The notes under the pieces: generated by a model
Told to the model about the DNA's origin: nothing
What the model saw: only the letters and a program-made list of their open reading frames with translations
Databases searched by the model: none
Made by a program: the position numbers and the translations under genes
Part shown: piece after piece, positions 17,563 through 24,955 of the stretch
How positions within the stretch are numbered: position 1 is the first letter of the stretch
Layout of the letters: every line of letters starts with the position of its first letter
From: Pseudolabrys sp.
Lineage (GTDB): Bacteria; Pseudomonadota; Alphaproteobacteria; Rhizobiales; Xanthobacteraceae
Reading direction: 5' to 3'
Length of the DNA stretch: 32,029 bases
Assembly: GCA_030684935.1 (NCBI GenBank)
Contig: JAUXXH010000053.1
Location: 1-32,029, forward strand

Positions 17563-18279
17563 TCAAGTCTGGAGAAAGCGGTGTCCCCGCTCGTCCAGGA
17601 CCACGCAGGTGAGGCGCCCGGACGCGAAGGCGCCGGTGTCTATGTTGATGCGGTTTCGCCGCACCTCGGGCGCGTCGCTGGGCGTGTGGCCATGCACGAC
17701 GATCTTGCCGAAATCCAACGTGCTGGTGAGAAATTCCTCGCGAATCCACATGAGGTCCTGATCGCTCTGACGATCCAGCGGCACACCCGGCCGCACCCCG
17801 GCATGGCACATGAAATAGCCGCCGTGGCTGAAAGACGTCTTCAACGATTGCAGGAAGCGTCGATGCGCGGCCGGCAAGGTGTCGCGCAGGCGCGCGCACG
17901 CCTCGTCGTAGTTCCTGCCGGCCCTCATGTCGCTCACCGGCACGCCATAGGAATGCAGCGTCTCGAGGCCGCCGAGCCGGCGCCAGTGATCGGCGACGCC
18001 GGGATCCTCGAGAAAGGATTCGAACAGCTGCTCGTGATTGCCCCTGAGCGCGACATGCGGCGTCGGAAACGGATTGCCGATCAGCCGGTCGAGGACGCCG
18101 CATGACGCCGGGCCACGATCGACATAATCGCCGAGCGTGACCGTCAGCGCATCCGCGCCACCGTCGGCGACATCGCGACCGATCGCCTCGACGATCCGGT
18201 CGAGCAGATCGAGCCGGCCGTGAATATCACCGATGACGTAGAGACGGCTGACCTGGTCCGGGATTGTCGTCTCCTCCAT
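17563..18279 (-). CDS. PPP-family metallophosphatase (serine/threonine or diadenosine-tetraphosphatase-like)
   Basis: A 238-residue calcineurin-like phosphoesterase with the complete di-metal signature: GDIHGR (17-22), GDYVDRGP (50-57), LRGNHE (78-83), the late histidine segment FMCHAGVRPG and VHGHTPS. This is the bacterial PrpA/PphA or ApaH-like branch. It hydrolyses phosphate esters using two bound metals, probably Mn or Fe. No signal peptide is seen, so it is cytoplasmic. It sits directly upstream of the ABC exporter on the same strand and could be co-transcribed. Substrate is unknown. Confidence 0.92.
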   Translation of the reverse strand: MEETTIPDQVSRLYVIGDIHGRLDLLDRIVEAIGRDVADGGADALTVTLGDYVDRGPASCGVLDRLIGNPFPTPHVALRGNHEQLFESFLEDPGVADHWRRLGGLETLHSYGVPVSDMRAGRNYDEACARLRDTLPAAHRRFLQSLKTSFSHGGYFMCHAGVRPGVPLDRQSDQDLMWIREEFLTSTLDFGKIVVHGHTPSDAPEVRRNRINIDTGAFASGRLTCVVLDERGHRFLQT

Positions 18280-18389
18280 CAGATCAGGCGGCGGCCTGCG
18301 CTTGCTGCATCGGTTGCCAATTTATGATATCCAAGCCGCGAATAAACCAGCATTTTGTCGCTAGCCGGTCCGGGACAAGGAACAAAGAC

Positions 18390-18788
18390 ATGCAGCCGAT
18401 CCCGGTGGGAGCCAAAGGCAGCTACAGGCTCCGCGTGATGCCGGCGCATCTTGCCAACCAGTTCAAGGACATCTCCCTCCCGCAGGTGTTCGCCACGCCG
18501 ATGATGGTGACGATCATGGAGAACGCGGCGCTGAACGCCGTGCGCGACTATCTGGACCCGGGCGAAAGCTGCGTCGGCACCGTGGTGAATGTCCGTCATC
18601 TGGCGGCGACGCCGGTCGGGCACTGGGTCACCGCGGAGGCCGAAGTCACCAAGGTCGATGGCCGCCGCATCGAGTTCACCGTGACGGCGAAAGACGAGAT
18701 GGAAACCATCGGCAGCGGCACGCACGAGCGCATGGTGGTCGATATGGCGCGCATCGACGCCAAGCTGGCGACGAAGAAGCGCGGGTAA
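18390..18788 (+). CDS. Hot-dog thioesterase, FlK (fluoroacetyl-CoA thioesterase)-like
   Basis: A 132-residue single hot-dog domain protein. Thr36 (FATPMM), Glu44 (IMENAA) and His70 (VRHLAATPVG) have exactly the 8- and 26-residue spacing of the FlK catalytic set Thr42/Glu50/His76. The flanking text (VGTVVNVRHLAATPVG, VTAEAEVTKVDGRRIEFTV) follows that family closely. It hydrolyses an acyl-CoA thioester in the cytoplasm. Most relatives are of unknown specificity, so fluoroacetyl-CoA activity is not claimed. The ATG at 18390 has AAGGA upstream. The next two genes point the same way, with short gaps and good ribosome-binding sites, suggesting a small operon. Confidence 0.88.
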   Translation: MQPIPVGAKGSYRLRVMPAHLANQFKDISLPQVFATPMMVTIMENAALNAVRDYLDPGESCVGTVVNVRHLAATPVGHWVTAEAEVTKVDGRRIEFTVTAKDEMETIGSGTHERMVVDMARIDAKLATKKRG

Positions 18789-18938
18789 TCGCCAAGCGGC
18801 CCCTTTTTGACGCGCGTGAAGACCGTCGCGCCGGCCGACCCGGCAATTGACGCTTTGCCGTCCAACCCGCGCCAGTTGCTTGCCGGCCTGCCGGCATTGC
18901 TGCAAAACGCTTCCTGAAAAAATTTCAAGGGAGCCGAC

Positions 18939-19793
18939 ATGCCTGAAGCCCTCATTCGCGGTGTCGCCATCAACTACGAGATCTTCGGCACTGCCGGGCC
19001 GTGGATCGCGCTGACGCCGGGCAGCCGCCGCCCCTATGGCGAACTGGTCGATCTGGCGAAGTCGATTGCGACCTCGGGCTATCGCGTGCTGCTGCACGAC
19101 CGCCGCAACTGCGGCGCGTCCGATGTCGCTTTCGACGGCTCGGCATCCGAGCACGAGATCTGGGCCGACGATCTCTATGAACTCGCGAAGCAACTCAACG
19201 CCGCCCCGCTCTATGTCGGCGGTTCGTCGGCCGGCGCACGGCTGGCGATTTTGTTCGCGGTCCGGCATCCGGACGCGCTGCGCGGCCTGCTGCTGTGGCG
19301 CCTGACCGGCGGCCAGGAAGCGGTCGACCGTCTGGCGGAGAACTACTACGGCGCGTTTATCAAGCTGGCCGAGGCCGGCGGCATGGAAGCGGTCGCCAAC
19401 TCCGAGCATTTCGCCGAATGCATCGCGGCGCGGCCGTCGAACCGCGAACGCATCCTGCGCACCGACGTAAAGGACTTCATCAAGGTCATGACCAAATGGC
19501 GTGAGGCCTTCCTCACCGCCGCCAAGCTGCCGATCGTCGGCGCCACCGAGGCCGACCTGAAGGCCATGAAAGTGCCGGCCTGCCTGATCGCCGGCAATGA
19601 CGTGATCCACACACCGGCGACCGCGCGCAAGGTCGCCAGCATCCTGCCGAACAACGAGTTGCACGAGGACGTCGTCGAGAAGCGCGCCGACGACAATCTG
19701 CTGAAGGAATGGGACCGCAAGGAATGGCGGGATGCCGAGCCGCGCATCGCCGAGATCTTTGCCGCGTTCCTCAAAAAGGCCGAGCGCGCCTAA
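18939..19793 (+). CDS. Alpha/beta-fold hydrolase
   Basis: A 284-residue alpha/beta hydrolase without a signal peptide. The oxyanion region is LTPGSR, the HDRRNCGASD loop follows, and the nucleophile elbow is GGSSAGAR with Ser97. The probable acid is the Asp of LIAGNDVIH and a candidate histidine is in PNNELHED. It resembles hydrolases of aromatic or small-ester catabolism. The start has AAGGGAG seven bases upstream. The cupin gene follows 42 bp later, again with a good ribosome-binding site, so the two are probably co-transcribed. The substrate is unknown. Confidence 0.88.
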   Translation: MPEALIRGVAINYEIFGTAGPWIALTPGSRRPYGELVDLAKSIATSGYRVLLHDRRNCGASDVAFDGSASEHEIWADDLYELAKQLNAAPLYVGGSSAGARLAILFAVRHPDALRGLLLWRLTGGQEAVDRLAENYYGAFIKLAEAGGMEAVANSEHFAECIAARPSNRERILRTDVKDFIKVMTKWREAFLTAAKLPIVGATEADLKAMKVPACLIAGNDVIHTPATARKVASILPNNELHEDVVEKRADDNLLKEWDRKEWRDAEPRIAEIFAAFLKKAERA

Positions 19794-19835
19794 GCGCCGG
19801 TCGCAATCAACAAACAGCACGAGGGAAGAAACACC

Positions 19836-20315
19836 ATGAGCCTGACCATCCGCCGCGTCGTCACCGGTCACACCAAAGACGGCCATGCCAAGGTCGAGAT
19901 CGACGAAATCGCCAAGAACGTGATTTCCAACCGTCCCGGCGCGTCGTCCTGCGTGCTGTGGTCGACCAAGGGTTTTCCGGTCGACAATGACGGGTTCGAC
20001 GATCCGACCACCGGCTCCTTCAAGACCACGGTCGAGAATGGCACCGTGTTTCGCATCGTGCGCTATGAGCCGGGCGTGACGCCGCGCAATCACCGCACCG
20101 ACTCGATCGACTATGCCATCGTCATTTCTGGCCAGATCGACATGGAGCTGGACGACGGCGTGGTGGTGACGCTGAAGGCCGGCGACGCGCTGGTGCAGCG
20201 CGGCACCATCCACAACTGGGTCAACAACGGCACCGAAGACTGCGTCATCGCCTTCGTGCTGATCAGCGGCAAACCGGTCACCGCCAATGGCAAGCCGCTG
20301 ACCGCGGTGGGCTAG
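19836..20315 (+). CDS. Cupin-domain protein
   Basis: A 159-residue single-domain cupin. Motif 1 is in the segment PRNHRTDSIDYAIVISGQI (one histidine, Asp/Tyr in place of further ligands). Motif 2 is GDALVQRGTIHNWVNNG, with a His. The reduced ligand set is common in small cupins linked to aromatic or xenobiotic degradation genes, where they act as isomerases, dioxygenases or non-enzymatic sensors. There is no signal peptide. GAGGGAAG precedes the ATG. It ends the three-gene run of thioesterase, hydrolase and cupin, and is followed by a long repeat-bearing gap. Confidence 0.9.
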   Translation: MSLTIRRVVTGHTKDGHAKVEIDEIAKNVISNRPGASSCVLWSTKGFPVDNDGFDDPTTGSFKTTVENGTVFRIVRYEPGVTPRNHRTDSIDYAIVISGQIDMELDDGVVVTLKAGDALVQRGTIHNWVNNGTEDCVIAFVLISGKPVTANGKPLTAVG

Positions 20316-20332
20316 CGACAGCAACCGCCGTC

Positions 20333-20441
20333 ATCGCCGGGCTTGACCCGGCGATCCATGGGGCGGTGCTTCATCGGCAGGCTTACGTAAGGCTTGGGCG
20401 TGGTGCGTCTCATCATCGATGCCCGGGTCAAGCCCGGGCAT
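20333..20441. repeat. Inverted pair of REP-like palindromes
   Basis: ATCGCCGGG-CTTGA-CCCGGCGAT (20333-20355) and ATGCCCGGG-TCAAG-CCCGGGCAT (20419-20441) are perfect 9-bp stems with complementary 5-nt loops, i.e. opposite orientations of one repeat type, as in BIME-like doublets. They follow the cupin gene and could act as a 3' mRNA stem. Confidence 0.8.
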
Positions 20442-20550
20442 GACGCAGAATTTGTGGCGCAGGCCTTCAATCTCGAATTCAATTATCAACCAGCCAACGC
20501 TCCGCTGCCCCTGTTGGTGACGCGGGGAGCGCCGACGTGCCCTTTTTCCG

Positions 20551-20753
20551 TCCCTCGGATGAGGGAATGGAGCGCCGGGAGGCGCCAGGGCGGTGGTGCT
20601 AGGCCGCCCTTTGGCGGGCATTGACGGAGCCCGCCGCGCGCCCACGGTCTGATCCCTGTTACCAGGGGAGACCGCTTCGGGGGCACGCGCCCCCATTGAC
20701 GGAGGGGGCTGCGCCTCCCGGCGCTCCACCGCGGCGCCATTGTCGGGCGCCGC
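20551..20753. repeat. Large multi-hairpin palindromic element with a perfect 18-bp closing stem
   Basis: TGGAGCGCCGGGAGGCGC (20568-20585) is the exact reverse complement of 20711-20728. Inside are AGGGCGG/CCGCCCT (20587-20610), GGCGGGC-ATTGACGGA-GCCCGCC (20613-20635), CGGTCT/AGACCG with an inner CCCTG-TTAC-CAGGG (20645-20674), and GCCCCC-ATTGACGGA-GGGGGC (20689-20709). The last has an alternative partner, GGGGGC at 20679-20684. Flanking hairpins are TCCCTC-GGAT-GAGGGA (20551-20566) and GCGGCGCC-ATTGTCG-GGCGCCGC (20731-20753). From memory, similar GC-rich mosaics recur in Bradyrhizobium-type genomes and cause many spurious gene calls. It may be a structured RNA or a non-autonomous repeat. No protein-coding signal is convincing on either strand. 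Confidence 0.75.
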
Positions 20754-20874
20754 TCCCGCCCAGCGTGTCGAGACGCTGATCAGACACCCCTCATGAGCAG
20801 GGGCGGGATGCGCGGACGTTAAGCCTGATATAGGATTAATGTCAAGGCGCCTTTGGCGCTGTCCGGGCGGCTGG
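20754..20874. other. Remainder of the cupin to Bug-protein gap
   Basis: No gene, palindrome of note or promoter is recognised here. With the repeats on either side it makes up the 608-bp gene-free stretch 20316-20923. Confidence 0.4.
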
Positions 20875-20917
20875 ATTCCGGGCCCGGCGTGAAGAACGCC
20901 GTCCCGGAATGACGGCG
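20875..20917 (-). terminator. REP-like stem acting as possible terminator of the Bug-protein gene
   Basis: The stretch can fold two ways: ATTCCGGG/CCCGGAAT (20875-20882/20903-20910) enclosing GGCGT-GAAGA-ACGCC, or CGCCGTC-ATTCCGG-GACGGCG (20897-20917). Read leftward, the second hairpin is followed by TTCTT and lies 6 bp after the stop at 20924, so it may end that transcript. Confidence 0.5.
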
Positions 20918-20923
20918 AAAAGT

Positions 20924-21880
20924 CTACTGCGGCGTGATTCCCGCCGCCTTCACCGCCGGGCCGATGCGCTCGACCTCGGCGCGGAAGAATGCGCCGACCT
21001 GCGCCGCGTTGCGCCCGTCGGGAACGTAACCGTCGCGCTGCATGACGGCGACCACCGCCGGCACTTTCAACGCCTCCTGGATCGCCGCGTTCAGCTTGTC
21101 GACGATGGCGTCCGGCGTCTTGCCGGGCGCAAAGAACATGCCCCACGAGCCCATCGGCACGTAGCCGGGCAGCACGTCCTTCATCAGCGGCACGTCCGGG
21201 AACGGCGGAAACGGCTTGGTGCCGGTGAAGGCCAGCGCCCGCACCCGGCCGTCATTGAGCAGCCCCATCACCGACGGCGGCGTCACGAACATCACCTGCA
21301 CGCTGCCGCCGAGCAGCGCGGTCATCACTTCCGACGCACCTTTATAGGGAATGTGTTGCAGGGTGACGCCGGCCTTCTGGCTGAACACTTCGGTCGCCAG
21401 ATGCAAAATATTGCCGACGCCGGGCGAGCCGTAGAGTACCCGCTCCTTCTTGGCGTGCTCGATAAACTCCGGCACAGTCTTGATCGGCGATTTGGCGTCG
21501 ACCAGCATCAACAGGCCGTCGAGAATGCCGACGGTGGCAATCGGCTTGAGGTCTTCCAGCGTATCGTAACCAAGGTTCTTGTAGATGTGCGGCGTCGGCG
21601 TGATCGAAGACGACGAGAACAGCAGCGTGTAGCCATCCGGCTTGGCCGTCGCGACCGAGCGCGCCGCAATGGTGCCGTTTGCACCCAGCCGGTTCTCGAC
21701 GATGAATTGCTGGCCGAGGCTGGTGCTGAGCTGCGCGGCGATGGTGCGTGTCTGAATGTCCGGTCCGCTGCCGGCGGCAAAGCCGACAATCATGCGCACC
21801 GGATGCTCGGGGTACTGCTGCGCCTGCGCCGCCGGCGCGAACAGCAGCGTCAGCGCAACCAGGGAAGCAAGTCTGACCAT
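20924..21880 (-). CDS. Bug-family (TctC-type) periplasmic substrate-binding protein
   Basis: A 318-residue tripartite-tricarboxylate-receptor protein. A Sec signal peptide (MVRLASLVALTLLFAPAAQA, cleavage probably after AQA) precedes the mature start QQYPEHPVRMIVGF. Family signatures GSGPDIQTRTIA, VENRLGANGTIA, ATAKPDGYTLLF, YGSPGVGN and LHLATEVF are present. It binds a small carboxylate or aromatic acid in the periplasm. No TctA/TctB membrane genes are nearby, so it is an orphan receptor, as is common in such genomes. The ATG has GGAGG upstream. It is divergent from the aldo/keto reductase gene, with operator-like dyads between them. Confidence 0.94.
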   Translation of the reverse strand: MVRLASLVALTLLFAPAAQAQQYPEHPVRMIVGFAAGSGPDIQTRTIAAQLSTSLGQQFIVENRLGANGTIAARSVATAKPDGYTLLFSSSSITPTPHIYKNLGYDTLEDLKPIATVGILDGLLMLVDAKSPIKTVPEFIEHAKKERVLYGSPGVGNILHLATEVFSQKAGVTLQHIPYKGASEVMTALLGGSVQVMFVTPPSVMGLLNDGRVRALAFTGTKPFPPFPDVPLMKDVLPGYVPMGSWGMFFAPGKTPDAIVDKLNAAIQEALKVPAVVAVMQRDGYVPDGRNAAQVGAFFRAEVERIGPAVKAAGITPQ

Positions 21881-21940
21881 GGTATTTCCTCCGTGCTTTT
21901 GTTTTGTTTGAAGCGTCGTTCTTTTTCATTATCGCAATCC

Positions 21941-21959
21941 GGCTGCGTTGCAACCAGCC
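21941..21959. promoter_or_regulatory. Candidate operator dyad upstream of the Bug-protein gene
   Basis: GGCTG-c-GTTGCAAC-CAGCC combines a perfect GTTGCAAC palindrome with outer GGCTG/CAGCC arms, about 60 bp upstream of the leftward start at 21880. It resembles a dimeric-repressor site; no regulator gene is adjacent. Confidence 0.35.
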
Positions 21960-22008
21960 ACCGCGTGTGGCGCGCCCGTATTCGAATGATGCGCAAGCGC
22001 TCGATGAC

Positions 22009-22022
22009 CGAACTAGTGTTCG
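22009..22022. promoter_or_regulatory. Candidate operator dyad upstream of the aldo/keto reductase gene
   Basis: CGAAC-TAGT-GTTCG has 5-bp perfect arms, 93 bp before the rightward start at 22116. ACTAGT recurs at about 22074-22079. Function is inferred only from position and symmetry. Confidence 0.3.
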
Positions 22023-22115
22023 CAGGATGAAAATGTGCAGCGCACAGCGGGTTTGCTCCGGCGGCACGGCGGCACTAGTATCCCGCGGCCTTGCTGGCCG
22101 TTCCGGAGATACTCG

Positions 22116-22976
22116 ATGCAATCGCCTAAAGCCCCAATCCTGACCGCGCATGGCGCGGCTATGCCGGCGATCGGCTACGGCACCATGCTACTGCCGCACC
22201 GTCCGGTCGAACTGGTGGCGCACGCCATTGCCGCCGGCTATCGCCACATCGACACGGCGCGCAAATACGGCACCGAGGAGCGGGTCGGCGAAGGCATCCG
22301 GGCCAGCGGCATCGCGCGCGGCGAACTGTTCGTCACCACCAAGGTGACCGAGGAGAATGCGCGCGAGAGCGATTTCCTCCGGTCGGTCGAGACCAGCCTG
22401 AAGGCGCTTCAGCTCGATTATGTCGACCTTCTGCTGATCCACTGGCCGCAGCCGAAGGTGCCGTTCAAGGAAACGCTCGGCGCTTTGGCCAAGGCCAAGC
22501 GCAGCGGCTTCACGCGTCACATCGGCGTCTCCAATTTCACGGTGGCGATGCTCGACGAGGCGGTGAGCGTCTGCCCCGAGCCGCTGGTCACCAACCAGAT
22601 CGAGTACCACGCCTATCTGCCGCAGGGCCGCATGATCGCCGCGCTGAAGAAACACGGCATGATCCTGACCGCCTATTGCCCGGTGGCGCGAGGCGAACTG
22701 CTGAGCGATCCGGTCATCGTCGAGATCGCGCGGGCGCATGGCAAGTCGCCGGCGCAGGTCGCGCTCCGCTGGCTGGTGCAGCAGCCGATGGTGGCGGCGG
22801 TGCCGCGCGCGCTCGAGGACGCGCATATTGACGACAATATCGACGTGTTCGACTTCACGCTCACCGATCAGGAGATGGGCAAGATCTTCGCGCTGCGCAG
22901 CCGCAAGCTGCGCATTGCCGATCCCAAGGAGCGCGCGCCGGTGTGGGATGTGGAGGACGTCGAGACGGTTGCCTAA
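22116..22976 (+). CDS. Aldo/keto reductase
   Basis: A 286-residue NADPH-dependent (beta/alpha)8-barrel reductase of the 2,5-diketo-D-gluconate reductase-like branch. The catalytic tetrad is complete: Asp46 and Tyr51 (HIDTARKYGTE), Lys76 (FVTTKV), His109 (LLIHWP). Other signatures are GVSNF, the NQIEYHAY strand and SPAQVALRWLVQQ. It reduces aldehydes or ketones in the cytoplasm; the natural substrate is unknown. The ATG at 22116 has GGAG seven bases upstream and gives the family start, whereas the frame is open from 22035. It stands alone rightward, divergent from the Bug-protein gene. Confidence 0.94.
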   Translation: MQSPKAPILTAHGAAMPAIGYGTMLLPHRPVELVAHAIAAGYRHIDTARKYGTEERVGEGIRASGIARGELFVTTKVTEENARESDFLRSVETSLKALQLDYVDLLLIHWPQPKVPFKETLGALAKAKRSGFTRHIGVSNFTVAMLDEAVSVCPEPLVTNQIEYHAYLPQGRMIAALKKHGMILTAYCPVARGELLSDPVIVEIARAHGKSPAQVALRWLVQQPMVAAVPRALEDAHIDDNIDVFDFTLTDQEMGKIFALRSRKLRIADPKERAPVWDVEDVETVA

Positions 22977-23426
22977 CGAAGCGGCAGCATTCAAAGGACG
23001 CCGCCTGAAATACTCGCGGGCGTTGCATCTCTTTCGCATCATCGAACGGAAAACAATTCGCGCGTGAATCGTCAGAACCATGTTGCGGTCCGACGATCAT
23101 CAACATAGCATGAGACATAACCGCGCAGTCACGACGCGGAGTTTAGGGACGAAACGTCAGAGACTTTCTTGCATCGCGCATGTCATGCCGCACGGCTGAC
23201 GCGTCGATTCAGGATCGGGAGGGTGTATGCGCTTCTCCTCTCTTGAGCGTGCAGTAGAGCTTTGCCTGCTCCGTGAGCGCCGCAGGCAGCGTTGGGCGCG
23301 CCGTTGCCCGCATTCAAGATCGACATCACAGCAATACCGCAATCCGCCGTCCAGCGACGCCGGATCAACCGCGGTTGGAGCAGCGCTTATGTGAGCACTG
23401 CCTGAAAAACATCCAGGGAGGACGTC
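22977..23426. other. 450-bp gap upstream of the ABC-hydrolase operon
   Basis: No convincing gene. The operon promoter should lie here. The sequence is less GC-rich than the genes, especially around 23030-23130, but no good -35/-10 or -24/-12 pair is seen. AGGGAGG at 23416-23422 is the ribosome-binding site for the binding-protein gene. Confidence 0.45.
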
Positions 23427-24869
23427 ATGGCCAAATTGGATTTTTCGCGACGAACATTCGTACAAGGCGGCGTCGGGCTCACCGTCGCCAACTTTCTGCC
23501 CGGCACAACGCCGTTCGCTCATGCGGCGACGATGGAAGAAAGCACCATTGCCGCGGCAAAAGCGGTTGGACCGGCCGCCGTCAACGGCATGATCTGGTCG
23601 CCTTATCTGGTGCCGATGCAGCCGGTGATCGCCGAATTCTCCAAGCAGACCAACATCACCATCGGCGGCGTCCAGGACATCTCGATCTTCGACGCCCCGC
23701 AACGCGCCATGGCCGAAGCGCTGTCGCGTTCGGCGCAGTTTGACTTCATCCATATCGATTCGAACATGATTCCGTCGCTGGCCTCCGCCGGCTATCTGGA
23801 GCCGCTCGACGACTACATGAAGAAGGCGAACTTCAAGATCGACGCCGTCGGCGACTACGGCAACTTCATGACGTACGGCGGCAATACCTACGGCATTCCG
23901 ACCGACGGCAACGTGCACATCCAGTATGTGCGCAAGGATCTGATCGAGGATCCGGACAACAAAAAGCGGTTCGCCGACAAATTCGGCCAGGAACTGAAAT
24001 TCCCCGAGACCTGGGAGGAAAACCTGCGGCTGCAGGAATTCCTCATGGATCCGTCCAAGGACCTGTACGGCTCCGGCAATTTGCGCAACCGGGCCAACGG
24101 CGTGACCTGGTGGTACATGATCTACTACAGCGCCGGCGGCTTCCCCTTCGACGACGACATGAAGCCGACATTGAATACCCCCGCCGGCCAATACGCCGTC
24201 GACCTCTATCTGCAGGACAAGAAGGTCAACCACCCGGAGGCCAACACCTGGGGCACGCCGCAGATGATCCCCCGCATTGCCAACGGCCATGTGGTCAGCT
24301 GCCAGTACTGGGACGGCACCGCCAAGCTGAACGAAAATGCGGCCAAGTCGAAGACCACCGGCAAGTGGGTCTACGGTCTGGTTCCCGGTTCGGACTTTTC
24401 CGGCAAGCGCATCCACCGCTCGATCTCGTCGCCGCTGGCGGCGATCCTGATCAACAAGTACAGCCCGCGAAAGGCGCAGGCCGCCTACATGGCGTTGTGG
24501 CTCGGCTCCGGCAAGAACAGCATTCCGATCGTGACGGATGCGGTGAACACGTTCCACGATCCGTGGGCGAAAGAGCACATGGCGTCGCCGCTGGTTCAGA
24601 AGGCCTACAGCCCGGGCGGCGTCAAGGCGATCGAGAAAAACTTCCAGGTCGTTTCGCCGCCAATCTACCTGACCGGCTTCCTCGAGTTCCAGGATGCGCT
24701 CGGCAAGAACCTGTCGGAAGCCTATGTCGGACAGTTACCGGCCAAGGACGTTCTGTCCAAGACCGAGAACGAATGGAACGCGATCATCGGACGCATCGGG
24801 CGCAACAAACTGAAAAGCGATCTGAAGAGCTACAAGGCGGTGATGCCGAAGCGCCTCGTTCCGGCCTGA
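23427..24869 (+). CDS. Tat-exported family-1 extracellular solute-binding protein
   Basis: A 480-residue ABC-importer binding protein of the MalE/UgpB-like class. A twin-arginine signal (SRRTFVQGGVGLTVANF, Arg8-Arg9) ends near AHA at about residue 33. The mature part has family-like segments: DFIHIDSNMIPSLASAGYLE, YGGNTYGIPTDGNVHIQYVR, then FPETWEENLRLQEFL and the WDGTAKLNENAAKS region. It is expected in the periplasm, delivering a carbohydrate, polyol or other polar compound to the two permeases encoded next. The ATG is preceded by AGGGAGG. It is the first gene of a run with two permeases, an ATPase and two hydrolases, which suggests uptake followed by intracellular hydrolysis. The substrate is unknown. 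Confidence 0.93.
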   Translation: MAKLDFSRRTFVQGGVGLTVANFLPGTTPFAHAATMEESTIAAAKAVGPAAVNGMIWSPYLVPMQPVIAEFSKQTNITIGGVQDISIFDAPQRAMAEALSRSAQFDFIHIDSNMIPSLASAGYLEPLDDYMKKANFKIDAVGDYGNFMTYGGNTYGIPTDGNVHIQYVRKDLIEDPDNKKRFADKFGQELKFPETWEENLRLQEFLMDPSKDLYGSGNLRNRANGVTWWYMIYYSAGGFPFDDDMKPTLNTPAGQYAVDLYLQDKKVNHPEANTWGTPQMIPRIANGHVVSCQYWDGTAKLNENAAKSKTTGKWVYGLVPGSDFSGKRIHRSISSPLAAILINKYSPRKAQAAYMALWLGSGKNSIPIVTDAVNTFHDPWAKEHMASPLVQKAYSPGGVKAIEKNFQVVSPPIYLTGFLEFQDALGKNLSEAYVGQLPAKDVLSKTENEWNAIIGRIGRNKLKSDLKSYKAVMPKRLVPA

Positions 24870-24955
24870 CGCGGCCTGCGCGGGCGCCCTGCCCGCTCGA
24901 TCGACGGCCGGACGAGCATCGCGCTCGTCCGGAGTATCTCCACCCGAGGTGAGGA

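Noticed and set aside
18870..18900. GGCCTGCCGGCATTGC as a sigma-54 promoter before the alpha/beta hydrolase
   Set aside because: GG and GC are 12 nt apart rather than 10, and the region lacks activator-type dyads.
18279..20324. A 681-codon leftward open frame across the thioesterase, hydrolase and cupin genes
   Set aside because: It is antisense to three well-recognised genes with ribosome-binding sites and shows no family motif.
20316..20923. CRISPR array
   Set aside because: The repeats are palindromes of different sequence without regular spacing or unique spacers, and no cas genes are present.
20331..21146. Leftward 271-codon open frame through the repeat region
   Set aside because: Reads through palindromic repeats and antisense or out of frame through the Bug-protein gene; Gly/Arg/Pro-rich, as in spurious calls over such elements.
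23183..23426. Short open frames and a possible sigma-54 site upstream of the ABC-hydrolase operon
   Set aside because: The frames lack motifs and ribosome-binding sites; TGGAGC...TTATG has the GG but not the required GC at the right spacing.
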